Assembly (NCBI GenBank): GCA_016703745.1
Contig: JADJBK010000006.1
Span: 682,001 to 746,000, forward strand
Origin: Nitrosomonas sp.
GTDB taxonomy: Bacteria > Pseudomonadota > Gammaproteobacteria > Burkholderiales > Nitrosomonadaceae
Reading direction: 5' to 3'
DNA length: 64,000 nt
The notes below the pieces were generated by a model, which saw nothing but the letters and a program-made list of their open reading frames with translations, was not told the origin of the DNA and searched no databases. Position 1 is the stretch's first letter, and the number at the start of each line of letters is the position of its first letter. The position numbers and the translations under genes are program-made. Shown in pieces: positions 45,483 to 54,461 of this stretch.

Positions 45483-46136
45483 ATTCGCATTATTCTGCTA
45501 GGCGCACCGGGAGCCGGAAAAGGCACGCAGGCAGTCTTTATCCGGGACCATTTCGCTATACCACAAATTTCCACTGGCGATATACTTCGTCAGGCTGTCA
45601 AGGAAGGTACCAAGTTGGGAATGATGGCCAAGAAAATCATGGATTCCGGGTCGCTTGTGCCGGATGATATTATCATTAATCTGATGCGGGAGCGGATCAG
45701 TCAGCCTGACTGCCACAATGGCTTCCTGTTTGATGGATTTCCTCGAACCATACCGCAGGCCGATGCGCTTAAAGCCGCGATGATCGCCATCGATTATATC
45801 GTCGAGATTGATGTATCAGATGCCGAGATCATCAACCGCCTCTCCGGACGTCGGGTTCACCCAGCCTCTGGTCGGGTTTATCACATTGTTTTCAACCCGC
45901 CCAAACAGCCTGATGTGGACGATGTAACTGGAGAAACACTGGTGCTGCGTGACGATGATAAGGAAGAAACTGTCCGCAAACGACTGGAAGTCTATCACAG
46001 CCAGACCAGACCGCTCATCGACTATTATTCCAGCTGGTCAGCAAGCGGTGAAGCAAACGCCCCCACTTATGTCAAAGTAACCGGCATGGGCGATTTCCTG
46101 ACCATTCGAAACAATATCATTGCCGCGCTTAAGTAA
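45483..46136 (+). CDS. adk: Adenylate kinase, apparently with an ATT start codon
   Basis: Adk converts ATP and AMP to two ADP. The only frame that includes the P-loop LLGAPGAGKGTQ begins at ATT 45483 (read as Met), giving 217 residues, the normal size. A perfect AAGGAGG lies at 45470-45476, six bases before this ATT, and no in-frame ATG, GTG or TTG lies suitably near. Starting at the first internal ATG (45615) would delete the P-loop. Other motifs are normal: DGFPRTIPQ, the LID region GRRVHPASGRVYH and the long-LID form without zinc cysteines. A rare ATT start, as in infC, could limit expression. A base error changing ATG to ATT is the alternative. Confidence 0.9.
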   Translation: MRIILLGAPGAGKGTQAVFIRDHFAIPQISTGDILRQAVKEGTKLGMMAKKIMDSGSLVPDDIIINLMRERISQPDCHNGFLFDGFPRTIPQADALKAAMIAIDYIVEIDVSDAEIINRLSGRRVHPASGRVYHIVFNPPKQPDVDDVTGETLVLRDDDKEETVRKRLEVYHSQTRPLIDYYSSWSASGEANAPTYVKVTGMGDFLTIRNNIIAALK

Positions 46137-46253
46137 TTCATAAGTAACTCACCTAAGCGAGCTGGTCGCTGAATCTGTCAGCTGTTTTACCGCTTTGACA
46201 CATAACCGAAAAAAACCTATCTTTGTTTGATTAATCAGGAGAAACCATAAATT

Positions 46254-47513
46254 ATGGCTATAAAGAATGCTTTTTATGCCCAATCGGGCGGTGTTACCGC
46301 TGTTATCAATGCTTCCGCGGCGGGTGTGCTGGAAACCGCGCGCGCGCATGCAGATAAAATTGGCAAAGTTTATGCAGGACGCAACGGTATTATTGGTGCG
46401 TTGACCGAAGATCTGATCGATACCAGTACCGAATCGGCAGACGCCATCCGGGCACTGCGCCACACGCCTTCAGGTGCTTTTGGTTCCTGCCGCTACAAAC
46501 TCAAGAGTCTTGAAGATAACAGACGTGAATACGAGCGACTCATCGAAGTGTTCAAAGCGCACGATATTGGTTATTTTTTCTATAACGGTGGAGGCGATTC
46601 AGCAGATACCTGCCTGAAAGTTTCGCAACTGTCGGATACGCTGGGTTATCCACTGCAGGCCATTCATGTCCCGAAAACAGTCGATAATGATCTGCCTGTC
46701 ACCGATTGCTGCCCTGGTTTCGGCTCGGTTGCCAAATATATTGCCGTATCCACACGTGAAGCAAGTTTTGATGTAGCCAGCATGTCTAAAACCTCCACCA
46801 AGGTTTTTGTGCTGGAAGTCATGGGACGGCATGCTGGCTGGATTGCAGCTGCAGGTGGACTCGCCTCCAGCGAGGATTGTCCGATCCCGATTATTATCCT
46901 GTTTCCTGAAATTACTTTCGACAAACAAAAATTCCTTGCTAAAGTAGATCAGTATGTTAAGGAATATGGCTATTGCTCGGTTGTGGTTTCGGAAGGCGTC
47001 AAGGATGCCGACGGAAAATTTCTCGCAGATCAGGGATTACGTGATGCCTTTGGTCATGCGCAGCTCGGCGGGGTCGCGCCAGTTGTTGCCAATATCGTCA
47101 AAGAGGGGCTCGGACTAAAATACCACTGGGGAGTAGCGGATTATCTGCAACGCGCCGCGCGCCACATTGCCTCTAAGACAGATGTCGAGCAGGCTTATGC
47201 CATGGGTAAAGCTGCGGTGGAATACGCCATTGCCGGGCACAACTCAGTCATGCCTACCATCGAGCGCACATCCAACACGCCCTATACCTGGAAAACCGGT
47301 ATGGCCAAGCTTGCTGATGTCGCCAATGTCGAAAAAATGATGCCGGAAGATTTCATCAGCCCGGATGGGTTTGGTATCACCAACAAATGCCGCGAATACC
47401 TCAGTCCCCTGATTGAAGGCGAAGATTACCCTCCTTATAAAAATGGTCTGCCTGATTATGTCAGACTAAAAAATTTGGCGGTAAGCAAGAAGTTGAACGA
47501 TTTCAAGATTTAA
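46254..47513 (+). CDS. pfp: Pyrophosphate-dependent 6-phosphofructokinase
   Basis: The 419-residue enzyme phosphorylates fructose-6-phosphate reversibly with PPi. The nucleotide site reads GGGDSADT, with the Asp that marks PPi-using enzymes, where ATP-using ones have GGDGS. Other family motifs are PKTVDNDLPVTD (the catalytic TxDND type) and MGRHAGWIAA. It is followed by hppA, a PPi-driven proton pump, so the two share the PPi pool. The ATG follows a TTATGG context with an upstream AGGAGA (46237-46242). Confidence 0.93.
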   Translation: MAIKNAFYAQSGGVTAVINASAAGVLETARAHADKIGKVYAGRNGIIGALTEDLIDTSTESADAIRALRHTPSGAFGSCRYKLKSLEDNRREYERLIEVFKAHDIGYFFYNGGGDSADTCLKVSQLSDTLGYPLQAIHVPKTVDNDLPVTDCCPGFGSVAKYIAVSTREASFDVASMSKTSTKVFVLEVMGRHAGWIAAAGGLASSEDCPIPIIILFPEITFDKQKFLAKVDQYVKEYGYCSVVVSEGVKDADGKFLADQGLRDAFGHAQLGGVAPVVANIVKEGLGLKYHWGVADYLQRAARHIASKTDVEQAYAMGKAAVEYAIAGHNSVMPTIERTSNTPYTWKTGMAKLADVANVEKMMPEDFISPDGFGITNKCREYLSPLIEGEDYPPYKNGLPDYVRLKNLAVSKKLNDFKI

Positions 47514-47579
47514 TTTGCAATTATTATAGTTACGGCAACATTAAGCCTATAGAATATGGCGTTGGAATTGTAAATCGAC

Positions 47580-47606
47580 GGGCAGCTCCCAGGCCGAGCT
47601 GCCCGT
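47580..47606 (+). terminator. Strong hairpin between pfp and hppA
   Basis: CGGGCAGCTC pairs perfectly with GAGCTGCCCG (10 bp) around CCAGGCC. No T-run follows, so it may be a weak terminator, an mRNA stabiliser or a processing site between the two genes. Confidence 0.6.
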
Positions 47607-47642
47607 GCATTTGGGTTGGTCTGATTTTAATTGGAGTTTTTT

Positions 47643-49700
47643 ATGGGAAATGGTTTAACAATTGCAATCTGCAGTGCAATACTTGCCCTGATTTTCAGTG
47701 GCATATGGATTCGGAAAATTTATGCCCAGTCCTCTGGTAACGCACGTATGCAGGAAATTGCGGCCGCCATTCAGGAAGGCGCGTCGGCTTATCTGAAACG
47801 TCAGTACACAACGATCAGCTTGGTAGGTTTCATTCTGTTCGCCTTAATCGGTCTGGCACTCTCCTGGAGTACCGCCCTGAGCTTTGCACTTGGCGCCATA
47901 CTCTCCGGTCTGGCTGGATTCATGGGGATGACAGTTTCGGTTCAATCCAATGTTCGTACTGCTGAGGCAGCACGAATCGGGCTGAACGAAGCACTCGATA
48001 TTGCCTTTCGCGGTGGTGCGGTAACTGGCATGCTGGTTGTCGGACTTGGATTACTGGGTGTCGCTGGCTACACTGCGCTGTTATTTAATGGCGCAGCTGA
48101 AGGTGCAACCACCAGTGACATTATCCAGCCGTTAGTTGGGTTTGCTTTTGGTGGCTCGCTGATTTCGATCTTTGCGCGACTGGGAGGGGGTATTTTCACC
48201 AAGGGTGCGGATGTCGGTGCGGATCTGGTCGGCAAGGTTGAAGCGGGTATCCCTGAAGATGACCCCAGAAATCCTGCGGTGATTGCTGATAATGTCGGTG
48301 ATAACGTTGGGGATTGCGCAGGGATGGCAGCGGATTTGTTTGAAACCTATGCTGTGACAATTATTGCCACCATGCTACTGGGAGCACTGTTGTTCCAGAC
48401 CAATACGAGCAGCGCTGTCGTTTATCCATTAATGCTGGGTGCAGCCTCCATTGTAGCTTCGATCATCGGCTGCTACTTTGTCAAGATGCGTGATGGCGGT
48501 AAAATCATGAATGCGTTATATCGAGGTCTAGCAGTTGCTGGCGGTATTGCTTTTTTCTCCTACCTCCCGGTTACAGTATGGTTCATGGGAGAAACCACAT
48601 TGATTCTGGATGGAATCGAAAGTAGTGGAGGTGATCTGGTCATGCGTTTGTTCGCCTGCGCAACTGTCGGCCTGGTATTGACCGGTTTGATGGTCGTGAT
48701 CACGGAATACTACACCTCCACTGAATACCCGCCGGTACAACATATCGCCAACGCTTCCACCACCGGGCACGCAACCAACATCATCGCTGGTCTGGGTGTT
48801 GCCATGCGCGCGACTGCCGCACCGGTACTGGCAGTTTGTGCCAGCATCATGGTTGCTTACTCACTGGCCGGCCTCTATGGCATCGCGATCGCCGCTACGG
48901 CCATGTTATCCATGACCGGAATTATCGTTGCGCTGGATGCTTACGGTCCGATTACCGATAACGCAGGCGGTATTGCCGAAATGTCAGGAATGCCGGAATC
49001 AGTTCGTGCTATTACCGATCCGCTCGATGCCGTTGGCAACACAACCAAAGCCGTCACTAAAGGCTATGCAATCGGCTCTGCCGGGCTGGCTGCATTGGTG
49101 CTGTTTGCCGATTACACGCACGGCCTGGAACATGCAGGCAAGGTTCTTACCTTTGATCTATCTAATCATTTGGTTATCATTGGTCTCTTCATTGGCGGTA
49201 TGGTGCCTTTCCTGTTCGGAGCCATGTCAATGGAAGCCGTTGGGCGTGCCGCCAGTTCGGTCGTGATTGAAGTACGTCGCCAATTCCGGGAAATTCCGGG
49301 CATCATGGAAGGCACGGCCAAACCGGATTACTCGCGCGCGGTCGATATGTTAACTATTGCCGCTATCAAGGAGATGATGATTCCTTCACTCCTGCCCGTA
49401 CTCGTGCCGGTATTAGTCGGTGTTTTCCTCGGTCCGCAAGCGCTGGGCGGGGTGTTGATGGGTTCGATTGTCACCGGTTTGTTTATCGCTATTTCCATGA
49501 CTGCTGGCGGCGGTGCATGGGATAACGCTAAAAAATATATCGAGGATGGCAACTATGGTGGTAAAGGCAGTGAAGCGCACAAAGCTGCTGTCACCGGCGA
49601 TACCGTCGGCGATCCTTATAAGGATACCGCTGGACCCGCTATCAATCCATTGATTAAAATTATCAACATCGTGGCACTAATGATTATTCCACTGCTGTAA
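47643..49700 (+). CDS. hppA: Membrane-bound proton-translocating pyrophosphatase (K+-independent type)
   Basis: A 685-residue integral-membrane pyrophosphatase with about 16 helices. The PPi site is seen as ADVGADLVGKVEAGIPEDD (read in parts), AVIADNVGDNVGDCAGM and, near the C-terminus, DNAKKYIEDG with GDTVGDPYKDTAGPA. The sequence GNTTKAVTKG, with Lys after GNTT, is the mark of potassium-independent proton pumps. The ATG at 47643 is chosen because GGAG lies 8 bases upstream; a TTG 12 bases earlier is in frame. With pfp it suggests PPi is used to save ATP, useful in an energy-limited chemolithotroph. Confidence 0.95.
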   Translation: MGNGLTIAICSAILALIFSGIWIRKIYAQSSGNARMQEIAAAIQEGASAYLKRQYTTISLVGFILFALIGLALSWSTALSFALGAILSGLAGFMGMTVSVQSNVRTAEAARIGLNEALDIAFRGGAVTGMLVVGLGLLGVAGYTALLFNGAAEGATTSDIIQPLVGFAFGGSLISIFARLGGGIFTKGADVGADLVGKVEAGIPEDDPRNPAVIADNVGDNVGDCAGMAADLFETYAVTIIATMLLGALLFQTNTSSAVVYPLMLGAASIVASIIGCYFVKMRDGGKIMNALYRGLAVAGGIAFFSYLPVTVWFMGETTLILDGIESSGGDLVMRLFACATVGLVLTGLMVVITEYYTSTEYPPVQHIANASTTGHATNIIAGLGVAMRATAAPVLAVCASIMVAYSLAGLYGIAIAATAMLSMTGIIVALDAYGPITDNAGGIAEMSGMPESVRAITDPLDAVGNTTKAVTKGYAIGSAGLAALVLFADYTHGLEHAGKVLTFDLSNHLVIIGLFIGGMVPFLFGAMSMEAVGRAASSVVIEVRRQFREIPGIMEGTAKPDYSRAVDMLTIAAIKEMMIPSLLPVLVPVLVGVFLGPQALGGVLMGSIVTGLFIAISMTAGGGAWDNAKKYIEDGNYGGKGSEAHKAAVTGDTVGDPYKDTAGPAINPLIKIINIVALMIIPLL

Positions 49701-49729
49701 TCACGCAGGATTAACCATCTGCTCTAAAA

Positions 49730-49757
49730 GCCCATCAATTTATTGATGGGCTTTTTT
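49730..49757 (+). terminator. Rho-independent terminator after hppA
   Basis: GCCCATCAAT pairs with ATTGATGGGC around TT, followed by TTTTTT and preceded by AAAA. It is a textbook terminator 30 bp after hppA, making the aldolase gene a separate unit. Confidence 0.93.
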
Positions 49758-49850
49758 ATATCCGCCATGCCTGGAAAATAGCTCTCATGTAACAAAGAAG
49801 GTGCATACTCATAACTGTTGCATCACTCACTTACCAATGTGGAGGTCATT

Positions 49851-50900
49851 ATGTCTGATATAGAAAAATTTCTTGGTAATGAAGCAGATACTTTACTATT
49901 TCATGTCTGCAAAGGTTTGCCCAAGGAAAATTTTCACCTGCCGGGGCCGGATTTTATTGATCGCGTCGTTGCATTAAGTGATCGTAAGCCTTCCGTTCTG
50001 CGCAATCTACAATCGCTCTATAATCATGGGCGGTTGGCAGGTAGTGGTTATCTATCACTTTTGCCGGTTGACCAGGGTGTTGAGCATTCGGCAGGTGCGT
50101 CATTTGCTCCCAATCCACAGTTCTTCGATCCCGAAAATATTGTCAAGCTCGCGATAGAAGGTGGATGCAATGGTGTTGCTTCCACACTGGGCGTACTCGG
50201 CATGGTTGCACGGCGTTATGCGCACAAAATTCCGTTTATTCTCAAACTGAATCACAATGAACTGCTAACTTATCCAAACAAGTACGACCAGACGCTGTTT
50301 GCGAGTATCGAACAGGCATTCGATATGGGCGCCTGCGCAGTGGGTGCAACCGTCTTCTTTGGCTCAGAAGAATCCCGTCGGCAGATTGAAGAAGTCTCAG
50401 ACGCATTCCGGCATGCACATGAACTGGGCATGGCAACTGTGCTCTGGGCATACACACGCAATACGGCGTTCAAAACCCCAGAAGCGGATTATCACGTCAG
50501 TGCCGATCTGACCGGCCAGGCCAACCATCTGGCCGTCACCATCGAAGCAGATATCGTCAAGCAAAAAATGGCAGAAAACAATGGCGGCTACAACGCAATT
50601 AAATTCGGAAAAACCAGCCCAAAAGTTTACAGCACACTCACTAGCGATCATCCGATTGATCTCGTCCGCTACCAGGTTGCCAACTGTTACATGGGGCGTG
50701 TCGGCATGATCAACTCGGGCGGCGAATCCGGCAAGGACGATCTGCATCAGGCTGTCCGCACCGCAGTAATCAACAAACGCGCGGGTGGGATGGGGCTTAT
50801 CTCTGGACGCAAAGCTTTCCAGAAACCCTTTGCTGATGGTATCACGCTACTGAATGCGATTCAGGATGTGTACCTGGAGAAAGACGTAACGATAGCCTGA
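49851..50900 (+). CDS. fbaB: Class I fructose-bisphosphate aldolase (DhnA/FbaB type)
   Basis: The 349-residue aldolase belongs to the prokaryotic class I DhnA group that forms a Schiff base instead of using zinc. Recognisable parts are LSLLPVDQGVEHSAG near residue 70, LKLNHNELL and NAIKFGKTSPKVYS, where the active lysines lie. The C-terminal GRVGMINSGGESG is a phosphate-binding loop. GGAGG lies six bases before the ATG. Gene order pfp, hppA, fbaB places three steps around fructose-1,6-bisphosphate and PPi together. Confidence 0.92.
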   Translation: MSDIEKFLGNEADTLLFHVCKGLPKENFHLPGPDFIDRVVALSDRKPSVLRNLQSLYNHGRLAGSGYLSLLPVDQGVEHSAGASFAPNPQFFDPENIVKLAIEGGCNGVASTLGVLGMVARRYAHKIPFILKLNHNELLTYPNKYDQTLFASIEQAFDMGACAVGATVFFGSEESRRQIEEVSDAFRHAHELGMATVLWAYTRNTAFKTPEADYHVSADLTGQANHLAVTIEADIVKQKMAENNGGYNAIKFGKTSPKVYSTLTSDHPIDLVRYQVANCYMGRVGMINSGGESGKDDLHQAVRTAVINKRAGGMGLISGRKAFQKPFADGITLLNAIQDVYLEKDVTIA

Positions 50901-51059
50901 AAGCTGGCGAGTCTTGCGACTATCTGGTTGAGAAGTCGTCTATAAATAACTGCAACACCTATTTCTTCACGACTTCTTAGCTAAAGCCATCGTTCTAACC
51001 TGGTCAAGTTAAACATCCCACACTCAGTCCTGTTTTCAACTATACGCACCTTATTATAT

Positions 51060-52340
51060 TCACAGCAAAAGCAGATAACCCGCTGAGCAGGCTGTTAACG
51101 CGACCAATCCGAACAAGCACCAAAGCAGCATAAACTTTCCGGGACGATATTGTTCAGGAACATTCTTGTCAAACATCACCAGCGTATTGAGTGCTGCCAA
51201 TACCGGTGCAGCCACAAAGGCAACTATCGTACCTATTTTTACCATCTCTCCCATTGAAGGCAGCATAAAGAACAGGATCAACAATGTGCCAGCAATCGTG
51301 ATCAACAGCCAGCCCAGGTAGATATTTCCATTCTTGCTATGCTGAATCTTTTGCGGAAACAGCAGTTCGAGCGACATGCCAATGCTGCGTGGAAAGGCGT
51401 CGAGCAAGGTCAGCGTGGTGCTGAGCATGGTGGTAAGTGCGGCCAAGGCAACGATCGGATAGGCCCAATCACCAAGCGCATGCTGATACATGCCGATCAG
51501 CTGTCCGGCAAATCTGGCGCCATCAGTCTCAAAGATTTCCCCGCTGCCATACATGACCAGCGCACCAATCAGCAGGAAACAGATGGCGAGAAAAGCCGTT
51601 CCAATAAAACCTACCCGAAAATCGAAAATGGTGTCGCGCATACTGACCATTCTGCCTTCACTCTCATTCTTGCTTTGTGACCAGATGGAGTGCCACACCG
51701 AAAGTTCGACCGGCGCGGGCATCCAGCCAAGCAGGGTGACGAGAAATAGCAGGTGCAAATGCTCACCCCAGGAAAAATGCACGGTTGCAGAGGCGTAATG
51801 TCCTGGATTGTCAAACAGCAATGCAATCACAGCGATCACGGTGGTGACGGACAGCACCAGAATAATGACCTTCATTAACTTATCCAGCAATACGTAGTGC
51901 CCACTTGCCAGTAGCGTGAAACAGATCAGCAGCAACAAGCTGCTGATAATGGCGGCAACAGTCTGTGGCGCATGTCCGCCCAATCCGTCCAGCCCGAAAA
52001 TATGGGTAAACAGCCCTGCAGTCACCACGGTAACCGCCGCCTGGATAATGAACATGGTTGACAGAGTCATCAACAAATACGCCCACACCGCCCATTTCCC
52101 GAGCATGGCATAGCCATGCAGTATGTTTTTACCCGTTGCTGCGGTATAACGTGGTCCGAATTCAAAAAAAGGATATTTAATGAAGTGGATGATCACAATC
52201 GCCAGGATCAATTCAAATCCGAACATCCCCCCTGCACGCGTCGATTGCACCAAATGGGACACCCCCACAGCAGCACCGGCATACAGCAATCCCGGCCCCA
52301 GTTTTGAAAGAATGCTATCAGTAATTTTTCCAGCATTCAT
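51060..52340 (-). CDS. Nramp-related membrane transporter
   Basis: A 426-residue protein with about 11 helices and the Nramp/LeuT-type start GPGLLYAGAAVGVSH. In true manganese/iron Nramp carriers helix 1 holds DPGN and helix 6 MPH. Here the helix 1 place reads AGAAVGVSH and helix 6 reads WMPAPVELSVW, so the usual metal ligands are missing or changed. The substrate may therefore not be Mn or Fe. It is a single-gene unit, convergent with fbaB and followed by htpG's 3' end. Related proteins are annotated only as Nramp-family divalent metal transporters. Confidence 0.8.
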   Translation of the reverse strand: MNAGKITDSILSKLGPGLLYAGAAVGVSHLVQSTRAGGMFGFELILAIVIIHFIKYPFFEFGPRYTAATGKNILHGYAMLGKWAVWAYLLMTLSTMFIIQAAVTVVTAGLFTHIFGLDGLGGHAPQTVAAIISSLLLLICFTLLASGHYVLLDKLMKVIILVLSVTTVIAVIALLFDNPGHYASATVHFSWGEHLHLLFLVTLLGWMPAPVELSVWHSIWSQSKNESEGRMVSMRDTIFDFRVGFIGTAFLAICFLLIGALVMYGSGEIFETDGARFAGQLIGMYQHALGDWAYPIVALAALTTMLSTTLTLLDAFPRSIGMSLELLFPQKIQHSKNGNIYLGWLLITIAGTLLILFFMLPSMGEMVKIGTIVAFVAAPVLAALNTLVMFDKNVPEQYRPGKFMLLWCLFGLVALTACSAGYLLLL

Positions 52341-52403
52341 TGTGTTGCACCATTTTCAAGCTTCGACTGAAAAATCCCATTTAAGAACTAAGAGCCTGTT
52401 CTT

Positions 52404-54323
52404 CTACCTGCTCAACACGTTCTGCAGCAGCAGATCATTGAGCCGTTTTACGAATCCAGCTGGATCTTCGAGCTGCCCACCTTCTGCCAGCAGCGCCTGA
52501 TCGTATAGAATCCGGCTCCAGTCGGTAAATTTGGTATCTTCATATTTCAAACGTTGCACCATGGGGTGATGCGGGTTGATTTCCAGAAAAGGTTTAGTGT
52601 TGGGGACTTTTTGGCCTGCAGATTTAAGCAAACGCTCCAAATTACCACTCATATCGTGTGTATCTGCCACCAAACAGGCAGGAGATTCCGTCAGACGGAA
52701 AGTGACGCGAACATCTTTGACCTGGTCTGCCAGAACTTCCTTCATTTTCGCTGCTAACTCCTGAAATTCGCTGGTTTCTTTTTCTTGTATTTTTTTCTCT
52801 TCTTCATCTTCCAGTTTGCCCAGATCAAGATCACCCTTGGCTACTGATTGTAGTGACTTGCCTGAGTATTCATGCAGATTCGATACCAGCCATTCATCGA
52901 TACGATCACAGAGAAGCAAGACTTCGATACCTTTTTTACGGAAAATCTCGAGATGAGGACTACTTTGAGCTGCTTTTAGCCCATCGGCCGTGATGTAATA
53001 AATCTTTTCCTGCTCTGGCTTCATACGGGAAATATATTCATCCAGCGAGACATTCTGCGCTTCACTTTCATCGAATGTCGAAACAAATCTGAGCAGCTTG
53101 GCGATGCGCTCGCGATTAGCAAAATCCTCAGCGATGCCCTCTTTCAAAACCTGGCCAAATTCACGCCAGAATGTTCTGAATTGCTCCTGGCCGGCTTTTT
53201 CTCCACTGGTTGCCAGCGACTCGATCAATCCAAGCACTTTTTTAATACAACCCGCACGGATAGTATCGATATCTTTGGATTCCTGCAGAATTTCCCGGGA
53301 AACATTTAGCGGCAGATCATTCGAATCAACGATACCACGGACAAATCGCAGATATGCAGGCAACAGTTTCTCTGCATCATCCATAATAAAAACACGTTTA
53401 ACATATAACTTGAGACCGTGGCGATGATCACGATCAAACAAATCAAATGGTGCGCGTGCGGGAATAAATAGCAGCTGGGTATATTCCTGTTTGCCCTCTA
53501 CTTTGGTATGCACATAAGCCAGCGGCGGTTCGAAATCATGGGCAACGTGTTTGTAGAACTCCTCGTACTGCTCCTGGGTAATCTCGTTTTTGGGCCGTGT
53601 CCAGATGGCATTGGCCTGGTTGACCGTCTCATCCTCATCACTTAACTTATCGCTCTTGCTTTCTTCATCCCATACCTGTTTTTTCATCAGAATGGGCAGG
53701 GTAATGTGATCCGAATAACGACGAATAATTGAACGCAGCTTATAACCATCCAGAAAATCCACTTCATCTTCACGCAGGTGCAACACGATCTCGGTGCCAC
53801 GGTCATGTTTTTCAACGGTCTCCAGTGTAAATTCTCCCTCACCGCTTGATTCCCAGCGAACGCCATGCTCGTTCGTCAAACCCGCACGCCGTGTGGTCAA
53901 AGTTACTTTATCCGCGACAATAAATGCCGAATAAAAGCCGACACCAAATTGTCCGATCAGATTCGCGTCCTTAGCCTGATCTCCAGTCAGCGCATTAAAG
54001 AATTCTCGTGTACCCGATTTGGCGATCGTACCGATATTATCAATCACCTCTTGTCTCGACATGCCTATACCATTATCAGTAATCGTTAGTGTACGAGCCT
54101 CCCCATCAAAAGCCACACAGATTTTCAGATCAGGATCATCCCCGTACAAAGCCGCATCAGATAACCCCTCAAATCGCAGCTTATCAGCGGCATCAGACGC
54201 ATTGGAAATCAGCTCACGCAAGAATATCTCCTTGTTGCTGTACAAGGAATGGATCATCAACTTCATCAACTGCTTAGCTTCCGTCTGAAAGCTCATGTGT
54301 TCGATATTTTCTGCAACCTGCAT
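52404..54323 (-). CDS. htpG: Chaperone HtpG (Hsp90)
   Basis: The 639-residue bacterial Hsp90 has the GHKL ATPase domain at the N-terminus (LISNASDAADKLRF, TDNGIGMSRQEV, GQFGVGFYSAFIVAD), the middle domain with catalytic Arg (LPLNVSREILQESKDI) and the C-terminal dimerisation domain. No insertion or break is seen. It is 138 bp downstream of the Mur-Pth fusion on the same strand, with AGGAG ahead of its ATG, and is probably expressed from its own promoter. Confidence 0.97.
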   Translation of the reverse strand: MQVAENIEHMSFQTEAKQLMKLMIHSLYSNKEIFLRELISNASDAADKLRFEGLSDAALYGDDPDLKICVAFDGEARTLTITDNGIGMSRQEVIDNIGTIAKSGTREFFNALTGDQAKDANLIGQFGVGFYSAFIVADKVTLTTRRAGLTNEHGVRWESSGEGEFTLETVEKHDRGTEIVLHLREDEVDFLDGYKLRSIIRRYSDHITLPILMKKQVWDEESKSDKLSDEDETVNQANAIWTRPKNEITQEQYEEFYKHVAHDFEPPLAYVHTKVEGKQEYTQLLFIPARAPFDLFDRDHRHGLKLYVKRVFIMDDAEKLLPAYLRFVRGIVDSNDLPLNVSREILQESKDIDTIRAGCIKKVLGLIESLATSGEKAGQEQFRTFWREFGQVLKEGIAEDFANRERIAKLLRFVSTFDESEAQNVSLDEYISRMKPEQEKIYYITADGLKAAQSSPHLEIFRKKGIEVLLLCDRIDEWLVSNLHEYSGKSLQSVAKGDLDLGKLEDEEEKKIQEKETSEFQELAAKMKEVLADQVKDVRVTFRLTESPACLVADTHDMSGNLERLLKSAGQKVPNTKPFLEINPHHPMVQRLKYEDTKFTDWSRILYDQALLAEGGQLEDPAGFVKRLNDLLLQNVLSR

Positions 54324-54461
54324 TTATTTCTCCTCTTTCTAAAATAGGTTGAAACGGTAATTCATTATGCTGGCTAGTCCTACCTTGTCAGATTACCCCA
54401 AAGCCACTTTCCGTCGGGGGGAAGCCTTAAATTACTGCCCTGAATCTGGAATCCGCTATAT

